Assembly: GCA_020851635.1 (NCBI GenBank)
Contig: JADZCJ010000123.1
Location: 1-58,099, forward strand
DNA length: 58,099 nucleotides
Reading direction: 5' to 3'
Source: Anaerolineae bacterium
GTDB lineage: Bacteria > Chloroflexota > Anaerolineae > UBA4142 > SHND01
The position numbers were made by a program, and so were the translations under genes. Of the stretch, positions 34,113 through 45,700 are shown in pieces; within the stretch, counting starts at the first letter, position 1, and each line of letters starts with the position of its first letter. The notes below the pieces were generated by a model. The model saw only the letters and a program-made list of their open reading frames with translations, was not told the DNA's origin and ran no database searches.

Positions 34113-36533
34113 ATGGATGAATCGAGTCCAATGACTGAACCCCGCCCCGAGCAATCAAGCAACGCTCCCGGACAGGCACACGACGCTGGCAATGGCGAAA
34201 CCCAGCCCACAGCGCCGCGCAATGTTGCCCGCACGATCACATCCAAACGCGTCGTAATTCCCGCAAGCGCAAAGCGTACTATCCAGACTCCTTCTCCCCC
34301 GGTTGCAGAACCCGTCACAGAAAAGTCGTCCGCGCCTGCCGAATCGCTCGCACCCGTCGAATCGCCTGCGCCCGCCGAATCGCCTGTTCCTGTATCCGGA
34401 ACCGGAACGCGAGCGCCTTTAACGCCACCTCCGCATGATACCGCGCCGGAGCTCCCCACCGAGCCGATAGTGTCCGGCACTCCGACAATTACATCATCCG
34501 CGGACTCGCCCATACCGCACGCTCCGGTCGCAGCAGATGGCGCAGCAAAAATCGAACCGGCTCCCATCGTCATCCCGCCACAATCGGCACAAGCCCAAGA
34601 CGCTTCCGCATCCAAACCCGCCCTCAAGACTCCCAAGACCGCCGTTGCGCCGCCGACGAGCAGCGGTGTCAAAGCGGGCGACATGCCTTACACTCCGTCG
34701 CCCTCCAACTTTACGCCGCTCCCGGTCGTCGAGACACCGCACAAACGCCGTTCCCTGGAATGGCTGCTGTGGGCGGGCGCGGCGCTCTTGCTGATCATTG
34801 CGGCGATTGTCATTGCGCCCTTGCTCTTTCCGGACCTGTTGCCCGGCGCTCTGCTGCCCGGTTCAGTGCCGACCCTGGCTGCCTCCACACCTACCGAAAT
34901 TGCCATCGTCCAACCCACCACCTCAACATTACCGCAACCCACCACGACCCAGCTGCCAACCGGCGCCGCGACGAATGCGCTTGTCATTCCCACCAACGCG
35001 CCCTTGATCATCCCAACTCCGCCGGAGAACGCTTCTCAGCTATCACTCTTGGCAGATGCAGCTTTGACCGGATGGTTTGCCCAGGATGAAGAAACGCCGC
35101 ACTATGGCGATGATAATTTACACGCCGGGACATTTCAAGGCAGAAATTTGTCGAGTGTCCTGCAGTTCAACTTGCGAAATCTGCCGCAGGACACCAAGAT
35201 ATTGTATGCTGCACTCGAACTGACGGGGCGCGATGCCAGTCGTCTGGGTGCAGACGGCGAATGGCAGATGGAATTGCTGGAGAACACGCTCGACACAGAT
35301 TGGTTTGCCTCGACTCCAAAAGACCTGGCGGCAGCCAAATCGCTTGGTAAAATCGGAGATTCTATCAACCCCACAGATGTTGCCGTCGGTCGCATCAACC
35401 ACTTTATTCTGAGCGAGAGCGAACGCCAAATGCTCGAGCAACAGTTCAAAAACGGCACTGCGGTTTTCCGCCTGCGTGGTCCAAGCGGCGGCGAGGACGA
35501 CCTGTTTACTTGGGAATCGGGAGCCAGCGGCTCGGCGTTGAGCGCCCCGACCCTGCATCTGGTCGTCGAGCCGGGCACCTATGTCATTGTCACCAATACG
35601 CCGGAACCCAAAAACGTTTTGACGGCGGCGGCATACGTCGTGCTCGGCACGGACCAGGCGAAACGGTTCGGCACCCCCACGCGGTTTCCCCCGGGCGTAG
35701 CTACCGCAACTCCGGGTGGCGAAGTCATTATTGTTCCCGCAGAGACCGCCATCGCGCAAAACCAAGAGACCGCAATTGCCCGCGCGCAATTGGCAACTGC
35801 GATTGCGCGCACAACCGGCACGTATACGCCGACCCAGCCCTTTGTCGTAATCTTTCCGACCAACACCCCCGTAGTCATCGCTCCGGAGCGGCTCGCAACC
35901 GCCACGCCCATCCCGCCTGACACTGATCTGTTGACGATTCCGATTGACTATGAACTCTGCAACTGTCAGGGACGCATTCTCGCGCTTTCAAACCGTTACG
36001 GTGGTGAAAAAGCGCCCGACATTATCATGCTCGAGCCGGACGGCGTCGCGCTCGGCAAACTCTCGGGAGACCTGTTCTATAAATTAGCGCTGGCTCGCGA
36101 ACAATATTCCCCTGACCGCAAGCGCCGGTTGATCTATCCGAAAGATTCGAATGGCGTTCAACAAATCGCTTTCGAAAACATCGAGACCGGCGAAATCGTG
36201 TATCTCACCAATTTCCCCAAAGGCATCCAGTATGATGCCGCGTGGTCTCCGGATGGTAATTATGTTGTCTATGTTTCAACCGAACGCGGCAACACCGACG
36301 AAATCTGGGTTTATGATTTTGGGACCGAGACCAGCGCCCGCATTACCGATTCCAGCGAGCTGGGCCAACCTTGGAACAAGCATCCAACGTGGTCGCCTGA
36401 CAGCCAGCAAATCGCTTTCTGGTCAAGCCGCTCGGGCACACGGCAAATCTGGGTCATGAATCGCGACGGCTCCAATCTGAGAAACATAAGCAACAATAAT
36501 TTTACTGAAGAGGGCCCGGTGTGGGTCAAGTAA
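34113..36533 (+). CDS. Membrane-anchored surface protein: Pro/Ala-rich tail, DNRLRE-like domain, TolB-type propeller repeats
   Basis: The 806-residue protein begins with about 205 Pro/Ala/Ser/Thr-rich residues that hold three 6-residue repeats (APAESx). One membrane helix follows (LLWAGAALLLIIAAIVIAPL), then a Thr-rich spacer. The domain at ~305-490 (LLADAALTGWF, YGDDNLHAGTFQGRNLSSVL, QFNLRNLPQDTKILYAALEL) looks like DNRLRE/CBM96-type surface domains. A second Thr/Pro linker precedes C-terminal propeller repeats DAAWSPDGNYVVYVSTERG and HPTWSPDSQQIAFWSSRSG of the TolB/PD40 type. The N-terminus is probably cytoplasmic and the rest outside. The start is the ATG at 34113 after AAAGGA; a TTG at 34077 is open but less likely. 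No enzyme function is apparent. Confidence 0.7.
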   Translation: MDESSPMTEPRPEQSSNAPGQAHDAGNGETQPTAPRNVARTITSKRVVIPASAKRTIQTPSPPVAEPVTEKSSAPAESLAPVESPAPAESPVPVSGTGTRAPLTPPPHDTAPELPTEPIVSGTPTITSSADSPIPHAPVAADGAAKIEPAPIVIPPQSAQAQDASASKPALKTPKTAVAPPTSSGVKAGDMPYTPSPSNFTPLPVVETPHKRRSLEWLLWAGAALLLIIAAIVIAPLLFPDLLPGALLPGSVPTLAASTPTEIAIVQPTTSTLPQPTTTQLPTGAATNALVIPTNAPLIIPTPPENASQLSLLADAALTGWFAQDEETPHYGDDNLHAGTFQGRNLSSVLQFNLRNLPQDTKILYAALELTGRDASRLGADGEWQMELLENTLDTDWFASTPKDLAAAKSLGKIGDSINPTDVAVGRINHFILSESERQMLEQQFKNGTAVFRLRGPSGGEDDLFTWESGASGSALSAPTLHLVVEPGTYVIVTNTPEPKNVLTAAAYVVLGTDQAKRFGTPTRFPPGVATATPGGEVIIVPAETAIAQNQETAIARAQLATAIARTTGTYTPTQPFVVIFPTNTPVVIAPERLATATPIPPDTDLLTIPIDYELCNCQGRILALSNRYGGEKAPDIIMLEPDGVALGKLSGDLFYKLALAREQYSPDRKRRLIYPKDSNGVQQIAFENIETGEIVYLTNFPKGIQYDAAWSPDGNYVVYVSTERGNTDEIWVYDFGTETSARITDSSELGQPWNKHPTWSPDSQQIAFWSSRSGTRQIWVMNRDGSNLRNISNNNFTEEGPVWVK
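34332..34385 (+). repeat. Three tandem 18-bp coding repeats
   Basis: Units 34332-34349, 34350-34367 and 34368-34385 encode APAESL, APVESP and APAESP in the N-terminal tail of the surface protein. The DNA units differ at only a few positions, so copy number could vary between strains. Confidence 0.6.
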
Positions 36534-36561
36534 CACCTCTGCAGACCGACAAACCAAACAC

Positions 36562-36598
36562 AACAGGCGAATGCGAATTGCATCTCGCCTGTTTTTCA
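36562..36598 (+). terminator. Rho-independent terminator after the surface-protein gene
   Basis: AACAGGCGA (36562-36570) pairs with TCGCCTGTT (36585-36593); an inner ATGC/GCAT pair extends the stem, and the stem runs straight into a T5 tract. It separates the glycan locus from the giant TPR gene. Confidence 0.85.
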
Positions 36599-36635
36599 TT
36601 TCGCAGGCGCGGCGCGCTCGCTTTGCCCAGGTCAT

Positions 36636-36664
36636 TTGGGTTTATCTTGGACTAATGGTAAGAT
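36636..36664 (+). promoter_or_regulatory. Possible promoter of the giant TPR gene
   Basis: TTGGGT (36636-36641) and TAAGAT (36659-36664) are spaced by 17 nt. Both are imperfect. They lie between the terminator and the ATG at 36778, where a promoter is expected. Confidence 0.35.
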
Positions 36665-36777
36665 TCGCGCTTGTCGGCATAGAACCGTCGAGTCATTGTT
36701 TTGCGCCGCCGCGACCTCCCTGTCCATACCGACCGGCTCTGTCCGATGCACATCAATTTTTCAAGGGGCATCCCACT

Positions 36778-39700
36778 ATGCCTACGTTGATTGACCTCCT
36801 CGATCAGTATCTCTTTTCGGATGCGCCGGGACTTGTTGCCAGAGCAGCGATCCAACGCGCATGGGAATACACGACAGCAAATACCTGGGACAAGCTCTAT
36901 CTCGCTTCTCTCGAGGATGCGCTCAGCGAGGAGCTGCCACATCTGTCCGCTTATTCGGGACCCAACACAAAACGTCCGTCGCGCACCGAATTGGCGCAGG
37001 TGCTTTCGGCAGAACTGGGCGAAGCCGGCGCCACTCTCGCAACCCTTGATCAAAGCAGTCGCGCTTTTTTGACCGAACTTGCGCGCGCCATGCAGAGCCG
37101 GCGGCTTGTCACGATCAACCACCACAACCTGTTCACAGACGAGTATCGTCAGATTCTTTTGAACTTGTTCGATCACGCGCATACTCGTTTCAAATCTGTG
37201 CTCACGCGCAGCGAACCTGCCTACAGCGCCGCGCTTGACACCGCGACAGAGCACGACCTGATTCTCCTCGCAAGTATTTCAAATTACCTGGAACGTCAGT
37301 TTGGCGTAAAACTCGCATCGCTTGGTCCGGGCATGCCGCACGCCGGACCGGTCAGTTCGACTGCATCGGCTGCGGACGCGGCAACTGACATGCTCGACAC
37401 CGCGACGGTTCTGCCGGAAACGCCGCTCACGTCTGAAACTCCTCAAGAGGATTCTACCCTGGAACCTTTAGCTGAAATCAACCCACAATCCGAGCCAACA
37501 GCAGTCAACCCGACTCCTCCCACCGGTCCTCCTTTGCAACCTGCGCCGGAACTGGCGACAAATGAACCTGTCGCGTCCGTTGAACCCCCGGCCCCACAAG
37601 CGGCGGGCGGACACGGAGAGCTCGACATCCCTGTTGTCTCGACGCCCCCAAGCTCGTTTGAACAACCCGCAGACGCCCCTGCTTCTGCTCCTGCCGACGG
37701 TTCACGCGAGATGCCGATTCGACTGCGGGTGCTTCTCGCCACACCCGCTGATGTTCAAACCGAGCGCCGCCTTCTCACCGAACTGATTCGCGAGCTCGAC
37801 ACGCGCGCGCGCGCCCGCTTTGGGCTTGAATTGACGCTTGTCTCTCCGACGGCGCAACAAGCGGCTGAGGGTCAATCGCTTGTTGAATTGGCAGACATCT
37901 TTGTCGGCGTAGTTTGGCTTCAATTCGGCGCGGAATCATTTGTCGGCGCGGACAATGGCGAGGGATACTTTGCCGGCACGCGCAGCGACTTTGCTCGCGC
38001 GCTCGAACAAGGCAGTGGACGGACAGAGGGCTGGCTCCGCACGGTCATTTACCGTTCCATTCGACCGCCGCTCGATCTCTTGCATATGGACGTTTCTGAA
38101 TACTCACGCGTCCAGCAATTCTTTGAACGCGCGGGCGCCTACGCGGGCGATGACCTGGTGCGCGTATATGTGGACTCGTCCGAATTGATCAATGACGCGC
38201 GGGCGCGCCTGGATGCGTGGATCTATAACTATGCGGGCGACCTCGCCTCGACCCTCAGCGATTACGGCAGCAACTCGGCTGCAAATGGGCAGATCGAGGA
38301 CGCGCTCGCCGATTACAAGCAGACGATCACGCTGTATCGCGAACTGGACCGCCCCGAACAGGAACTCGCGTTGTGGCTCCAGGTGGGCGCACTCCAGCAA
38401 AGCATCAACAGCGCGTCATCTGCCGAAGCATATGACACGGCTCTGCGACTCGCCCGGCGGATCGAAGATGATCCCGCAGCCGCGCGGGCGCTGCGCTCAC
38501 TGGGTGCGCTCGATGCGGCTCAAGGACAATGGCGCAGTGCGCTGGACAGATATCATCAAGCTCGCACATATCTACAGCCCGGAGATACAGAATACAGCGC
38601 GCTGCTTTTGGAGCAGATTGACGCCTACGACGCGTTTGGCGAATCTCTGCGGGCGCGCGGCGATTTTGACAGAGCCATTCCCGAATTCAAGAATGCGCTC
38701 GGTATCGCTCAAGAGCTCGGCGACACCGCAGCGCAAACCGTGCTCTGGTCCAAGCTGGGCGCGCTGGCGGCGGAACGCGGCGCGTGGAACGACTCGCTGA
38801 GCGCATACGACAATGCGCTTGCCCAAAGCCCGGACCAACGCTCCGATGCGCGTCTCGCAATTCTTGACGCACAAGCAAACGCACACACGCAGCTCGCTCA
38901 AAAAGCGCGTTCGTCCGGCGATTTGGCAGCCGCTGAGCAAGCATATCAATCAGCTCTGCGCGTCAACGCACAGGGTGCCGGAGACCGTCTGCAGCGCGTG
39001 GCGCTCTTTACCGCGCTCGGCACATTGGCAGCAGACCGCGCCGACTGGACGCGCAGCATTGACGCCAACGAACAAGCGCTCGCTCTTCTCGATTCTCCCG
39101 ACGACGTTGAAAATCGCCGCGCGCTCATGGCGAGCCAGGCGCTCGCCTATCAGGAACTTGGGGCAGAGCAAAGCGCCCGCGGCGATTTTGCGGCAGCGAG
39201 CAGCGCATATCGCGACGCCTTGTCCCTTTATCAAGAACTGGATCGCGCATCCGACCAGGGTGTCGTTTTGCATCATTTGGGCGAAATTGCGTTGCTCCAG
39301 GCTGAGCCCGCCGAAGCGAACGCCTATTTCCTCGAGGCGCTGCCGCGTCTCGAGGGTCTTGCCAACGCGCCGTTGCGCGCCAAATCGCTCCAGAGCCAGG
39401 CGGTGGCGCTGCAAAACATCGGCGACGAACAACGCGCGTCAGGCGAATGGGCACAGGCGGAGATTGCTTTTGTGCAGGCACGCGGCAATCTCGAACAACA
39501 GAACCGCGGCGGCGAGACAGGTCCCCTGCTCTATCGTCTGGGCGTCGTGACCGCAGCACAATCGCGCCTGCCTGAAGCGCTCGCCTATTTCCAGCAAGCG
39601 CGCACCCGGCTGACCGCGCAAGAAGACAATGAAACGCGGATTGAGTCCCTGCGCGCACAGAGTGATGCCTCAAGTCGCTTTGCCGAAATGTATCGCGGCT

Positions 39701-42700
39701 CCGGTGATTTCCAATCTGCTCGGGCGTATTACCGTCAACAATTGGAACTGGCAGAAGAGTTGCAAGATGAGACGCTGGAAGCGGACGCCTATGATTCGCT
39801 CGGGCTTGTCGCGGCGGACCAGGGTGAGTGGGACGATGCCGTTGATTTATACGACCGCGCGCTGGCGCGGCTGCAAGGACGCGACCAAGAAACCACACGC
39901 GCGTTTGCGCAGCGCCACCAGCTCACCGCTTTCGAGAAAATCGGCGAGCGCGAACGCGCCGCGCATAATCTCTCCCAGTCGGAGCTCGCGTATCGTTCAG
40001 CTCTGGCGCTGGCACAATCGCTCGGCGACAAAGAGCGCGAAGCAGACTTGTTATACACCCTCGGGCTTTTGGCAATCGAACACGAGAATTGGGACGAAGC
40101 GCTCGTCAATTTACGCCGCGCCCTGGGCATTTACAATCTGATGCCCGCCGCGCCCAACAAACCCAAAGTCATTTTCGGCATTGGGCGCGCCCAGCGCGGT
40201 CAAAAACAGGCACATTTGAAAGAAACCTTGCAGCAGGCGCAAGCCGGACGCAGCGCTGCGCTCTATTTGTCGGCAGCCGAGCTGGCGCGCGAATTGGGCG
40301 ATCAGCGGTCTGCCGCCGTCGCAGCCCGAGAACTGGGGTCCCTCGCGCTCGAACAGGGCGATTGGGACAAGGCGCTGGTCCACTTTGACGAGGCACTGAC
40401 GGGCTTGACTGCCCCGGAAGACCAGACGCAAAAACAACTTGTCAGGCGCGCCCAACTCCACGCTCGGCGCGAACGCAGTAATCGCGCCCTGCAAAACAGG
40501 CAGTGGGGCAGCGCGGACGCAGACTTGTTTGTTGCGCTCGACCTGGCGCGCGAGGTCCAGGATGCTGACGAACAGGGCGACCTTGTCTACCGTCGTGGGC
40601 TGGTGGCTGCGGGACAGAGACATTGGAATCAGGCGATTGACCTGTATTCAGAAGCGCTGAATCGTTTGCAAGAGAACAATCCCGAACGCGCAACAGTAGA
40701 ACGGGCGCAGGCGCAAGCTTACCAGTCGTTGGGCGACTCGGAACGCGACAGTCAGAACTGGGCGAGCGCAGAAGCCGCTTACTCGCAAGCTCTCGCGCTG
40801 CGTCGCACGCTGAATGACACCGAGCCGCAAACCGCATTGTGCGCGGCGCTTGGAGATGTGGCGATGCGGCAGGGTCGCTGGACCGATGCCATCGCGCAGC
40901 TTGGGGCAGCGCGCTCGTTGGCAGTCGAGCTGGCTGATACCGAACGCGCCGCCGCTCTGGACGCGGAAATTGAACTCGCATCCCGCGCGCTCAAACGACA
41001 AGAGCAGGAAACCATTGAACAGCGCGGAGACGCTTTCCGCGCATCGCACGCTTACGCTCTGGCGCAAACCGAATACGCTGGCGCGCTGGAACTCGCAGAG
41101 GAACTGGAGGAGCGCGCGGCACAAGCCGAACTCAACGCCAAGTTGGGTTTCATTGCGACCGAGACCGGCGCGTTGCGCCAGGCGCTCGCTCACTATCGCA
41201 TCGCGGCGGGCATGTACGATGCGCCGGAAAACGCAGCACAGCGCATTGCGCTTGTCGAATTACAGGCGCAGACCCTGCAAGAATTAGGCAACCAGGCGGG
41301 GACCGACGGCGCATGGCAGCAAGCATTCGAATTCTACTCGCAGGCGGTTGCTCTTTTGGATTTGCCCGCGCAAGCCGCACACCGCAACGAGATTGTCCGA
41401 CTCGAGGCAGTGACCTGTCAGAATCTTGCCGAGAAATTCCGCGACGAGCGCGCGCTGGACAAGGCGCTGGACCAATACCGACGCGCCCAGGGCTTGTATG
41501 CCCTCGTCGGGGCGGAAACCGATCGGCGTGCCGTTGTGGAACGCCAGGCGGAGGTCTTGACCGATCAAGCTCACACCGCGCATCAGACCAACGATTTTGC
41601 GACGGCGCAAATATTATACGGTCAAGCGATCGAGCGCTACAGCGAATTGCAGCAAAGCGACAAGCTGCGCCAGACGCGCGCGGAACAGCTTGTTTCATTC
41701 CAGTCTGCCGGCAGTCAGGCAGCCGATGCCCAAGATATTCCGGGTGCACGGCGGCATTATCGTCAAGCGTTGGGCATTGCCCAGGAGCTGGACGATCAGG
41801 CGACACAGGCAGTCTTGTATCACCGCCTCGGACAACTGGCAGCGCGCCAGTTTGACTGGGAGGCGGCTCTGCTCTCATATCAAGCCGCTCTCGAGCACGC
41901 AGCCAACCGCCCTGAAATTGAATCAGCCGTCCTCGCAGACCAACTCACCGCCTACCAGGAACAAGCCACCTCTCGACGAATTGACCGAGACCTAGAGGCA
42001 GCCGAGTCCGGATATGTCCGTGCATACACAAATGCACAGACTCTCAATGATGCCGCGCGAGCAGGCGAACTCGCATTCTTGCTTGGAACCCTCTCTGCCG
42101 ACCGCGACAATTTTGAAACCGCGCTCGGCTACTATGACCGGGCGCTTGAGCACCTCGCGCCGGGCAACCCACAGCGAAACGAAATCCAACCTTATCGCGC
42201 CTATACATATCAACAACTTGGTGACACTCTGCGCGCGGACGGACAATTCGCCGCAGCCGCTGACGCCTATGCGACTGCTCTTGACATTGCCGACGAATCG
42301 GGCGATGGAACACGCCAGGGACAGGTCTTGTATCGTTTGGGACTTTTGGAAGCAGCACAGGGACGATGGGAGCCCGCGCTCGACGCTTATGCGCGCGCAG
42401 AAACCAGAATTGACCCGGCTGACGCCGAAACCGCCGCCCTTGTCAATCGAGATACTGCCTTTGCCTCTCAGGCGCTCAAACGCGAGCGTCTCGCGGCACA
42501 ATTGGACCTTGCGAACAAGGGGCGCGCCGAGAGCTCGTGGGATGATGCAGCTGCAGCATATCGGAATGCCATGGCGTTCGCCATAGAGCTCGACGAGTCC
42601 GAGCTGCGCGACACGATCCGACGCGACCTCGTCGCGCTCTATGCTGAAAAGGCATTTGCGCTTGGGTCGGACGAACGGTGGGACGCCTCGCGCGATGCCT

Positions 42701-45700
42701 ATCTTGAAAGTTTGCAACTGGCGCAAGCGTTTGATTTTGCCGACGATGTCGCCCAAAGACAGGATGACCTCATGGCGCTCGCCCGCGCCAGCGCGCAAAA
42801 CGGAAACAACCTCTATGCTCAAGCCGAGTGGGATGCCGCCAACGATGCATACAACCGCACCCTGGAATACGCGCGGGAATTTGGCGACGTCAATACTCGG
42901 GCAGTCGCGCTCATGGGCTTGGGCAACATTGCCCAGACTCGCAAGCAGTGGACGACAAGCAAAGAGTATTACGAGCAGGCGCGCCCCCTCTTTGTCCAAG
43001 CAGAGAATACAACTGCCCTCGCCTCTCTGGATACCGGACTGGGCTATGTCAAGGACGTGCTGGCGCGACAGACGCAGATGGCTGACGCCGTCGTAAACGC
43101 CGAGCGCGCGTCACAAGAGGGCCGCTTTGATCAAGCGCAACTCGAGTACCGCACCGCTTTTGGTCTGGCGCGCGAGCTGGACGATTCTCCACAGGCAGCC
43201 CGGTTCGCTGCCGCGGTCGTCGGCGCTTCAGTCGCTCAGGCACACTCGTTCAGGGAACAGGAGGATTGGCTGCAAGCGGAGCGCGCGTCTCGCGAGGCGC
43301 TCGGTGTTGCGCGCGAATTTGACGACGCCGCAGCGGTTCAGGCGCGCCAGACCGACCTCGTGACTCTTGCCGCCGAGCGCGCCAAACAACTCGGAGCGAG
43401 CGATGACTGGAAGGCGAACGAGGCTCTTTATCGCGAGGCGCTGGCGGTGGCGCAGGAATTTGACGACGCACAAGCCATCCGAGCCCGTCACACCGAGTTG
43501 ATTGCGCTTGCCGCCGCGCTGACCGCAGCCCGGCGCAGCAATCAAGACCTGCACGGGGTCAAGCTTGCGGCACAACACCAACTTGATGTCGCGCAAGAGT
43601 TTGGCGACCTTGCCGCACAAGCAGATGCGCTATTCGCCCTGGGCGAGAATGCGCGCGACGCAAATGATCTCGCCACGGCACGCAATTATTTTTTGACGGC
43701 AGCGCAGACCTATGAGCAAGCCGAAGCGCCGCACGGGACCGCCGCGGCGCAGCACGCGCTGAACCAGGTGGAAACGGTCTTGCGGCATCAGGAGCAACTC
43801 GAAAATGCGCTCACAAATGCACAGACCGCACGCACAGCGGGTCGCTTTGATAACGCGGTGCAGGAATACCAAAATGCCCTGACCCAGGCCGATCCATTGC
43901 GCGATGTTCCTGTCCGCGCCGCCACTCTTGTCGCGCTCGCCGAGTTGGCGTTTGAACAGGAGCAATGGCAAAACTCGCTCGATCATTATGCCGCCGCGGG
44001 TTCGCTCTACGATGGACTGGAGCAATCCGGACGCGTCGCGGAATTGGCGCAAGAGCAGGCGCGCGTCACCCGTCGTCTGCGAATGTCACAACGCGACGAC
44101 GCCCGCATACGCGGCGATCAAGCAGTCCAAGAGGCAAATCTCGTCAAGGCGGGGGCAGCATACCGCAAAGGGCTTGAGCTGGCACAACTGCTTGATGACC
44201 CCGCCGGCAGCGGCGCGTTCGAAATATCGTTGGGTCAAATTGCCGCTACCGAGCACCGTCTGGCTGACGCCGCAGAGTGGTACACCGCCGCAGACGCGAG
44301 TTTCTCGCAAGCGCAGGATGAAACACTGCGCGCGACCGCGCGCACACACCTGCTCGCAACCTACACCGCCCTCGGCGATGATTATTCTCATCGGCAAGAT
44401 TGGGCGCTCGCGCACACCAACTATGACCGCGCCCTGCTGGCTGCGCCAGAGACTACCCCGGCGCCTCAAAAGGCGCATCTCTTGACCCGACTCGGCATTG
44501 TGGCAGCGCTTCAAAACGCGCATCACGACGCAGTCAGCTATTTTGACCGCGCCCTCGACACCCTCGATACAGACGACCTGACAAATCAACGCGGCTCCAT
44601 TCTGGAACAGCGGGCGCGCGTCTGGCAGGATTTGGGCGATTCGGAAATGGATTCCGGGAACATGCCCGCCGCCCAAGATGCGTATTCGCACGCGCTCGCG
44701 GATGCCCGGACACTGCGCCAGGATTCTCAAGTCGCCCAAGTCTTGCACAGTCTTGGGCTTGTCCGCGGCGCTCAAGATCAATGGCAAGACGCATTGCAAG
44801 CGCATCAGGAATCATACGACCTGATTCAAGATGCCGACCTTCCGGAAGCGAAATTGAGCATTCTTGTCTCGCTTGCCGAGAGCAAGGCGCGCGTCGGCAA
44901 GACAGACGCTGCCCGTCAGGATTATCAGACCGCTTTGGCAATCGCCAATAGTCTGTCCGATACATCTCAAATTGCCGATATCGAATTTGCGCTCGGAGAA
45001 ATCGCGGCAGACCAGGAACGTTGGCAAGAGGCATTGACTCATTACGAGACCGCTCGCGCGGGCTTTGCCGCGCCCGCGGGCGAGGCGCAGTTGCTCAAGC
45101 TCAACGCACAGCAAGCCACGGCATATGCGCGGCTCGGTGAAATTCAATATGGAGAAGGGCGCTGGTCCGAATCTCAAATCGCCTTTTCGCGCGCGCTCGA
45201 GCTCGACAGCGCGGCCGGACGCACCGACCGCGACGGCGTTCTGTATTATCGCCGGGGAAACGCGATGGCGGCGCAAGAGAAATTTGCCGAGGCGATCGCT
45301 GACTATGATCGCGCGAGCGTGGCGCTGGCGGACGACGATACGGCGCTCCGCGACCGCACCATCGCGCAGCTTGCGTTTGCCCTCCAGCAACAAGGCAAAC
45401 GCGCCTACGATGCCGGTGACCTGGATCACGCCGAAATGGCATTCACACGGGCGCGCAAGATGGCGGAAGCGTCCGACAATTTTGACCAGGTGGCTAATCT
45501 CTGGTTCCGACTCGGCACAACCTATCGCTCACAGGCGCGTCACGACGAGGCGCTTGCCGCATTCCGCCGCGCGTATGAATTTGACCGCATGGACGGCAGC
45601 GCGATCCAACAGACCGAGATCTCGGAAGCGCTCGCAGAACGACTGCTCCAGCGCGGCTTGAGCGCACTCGAGTCCGAAAACCAGGCACAGGCGGATAGCG

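Noticed and set aside
35118-35789. Antisense frame (223 codons) opposite the surface-protein gene
   Set aside because: Shadow of the + strand DNRLRE-like coding region with no start context or motif.
36571-36777. 69-residue N-terminal extension of the giant TPR frame
   Set aside because: Its ATG lies within the terminator hairpin, the translated part is Arg/Pro-rich and unlike the rest, and a good AAGGGG site precedes the ATG at 36778.
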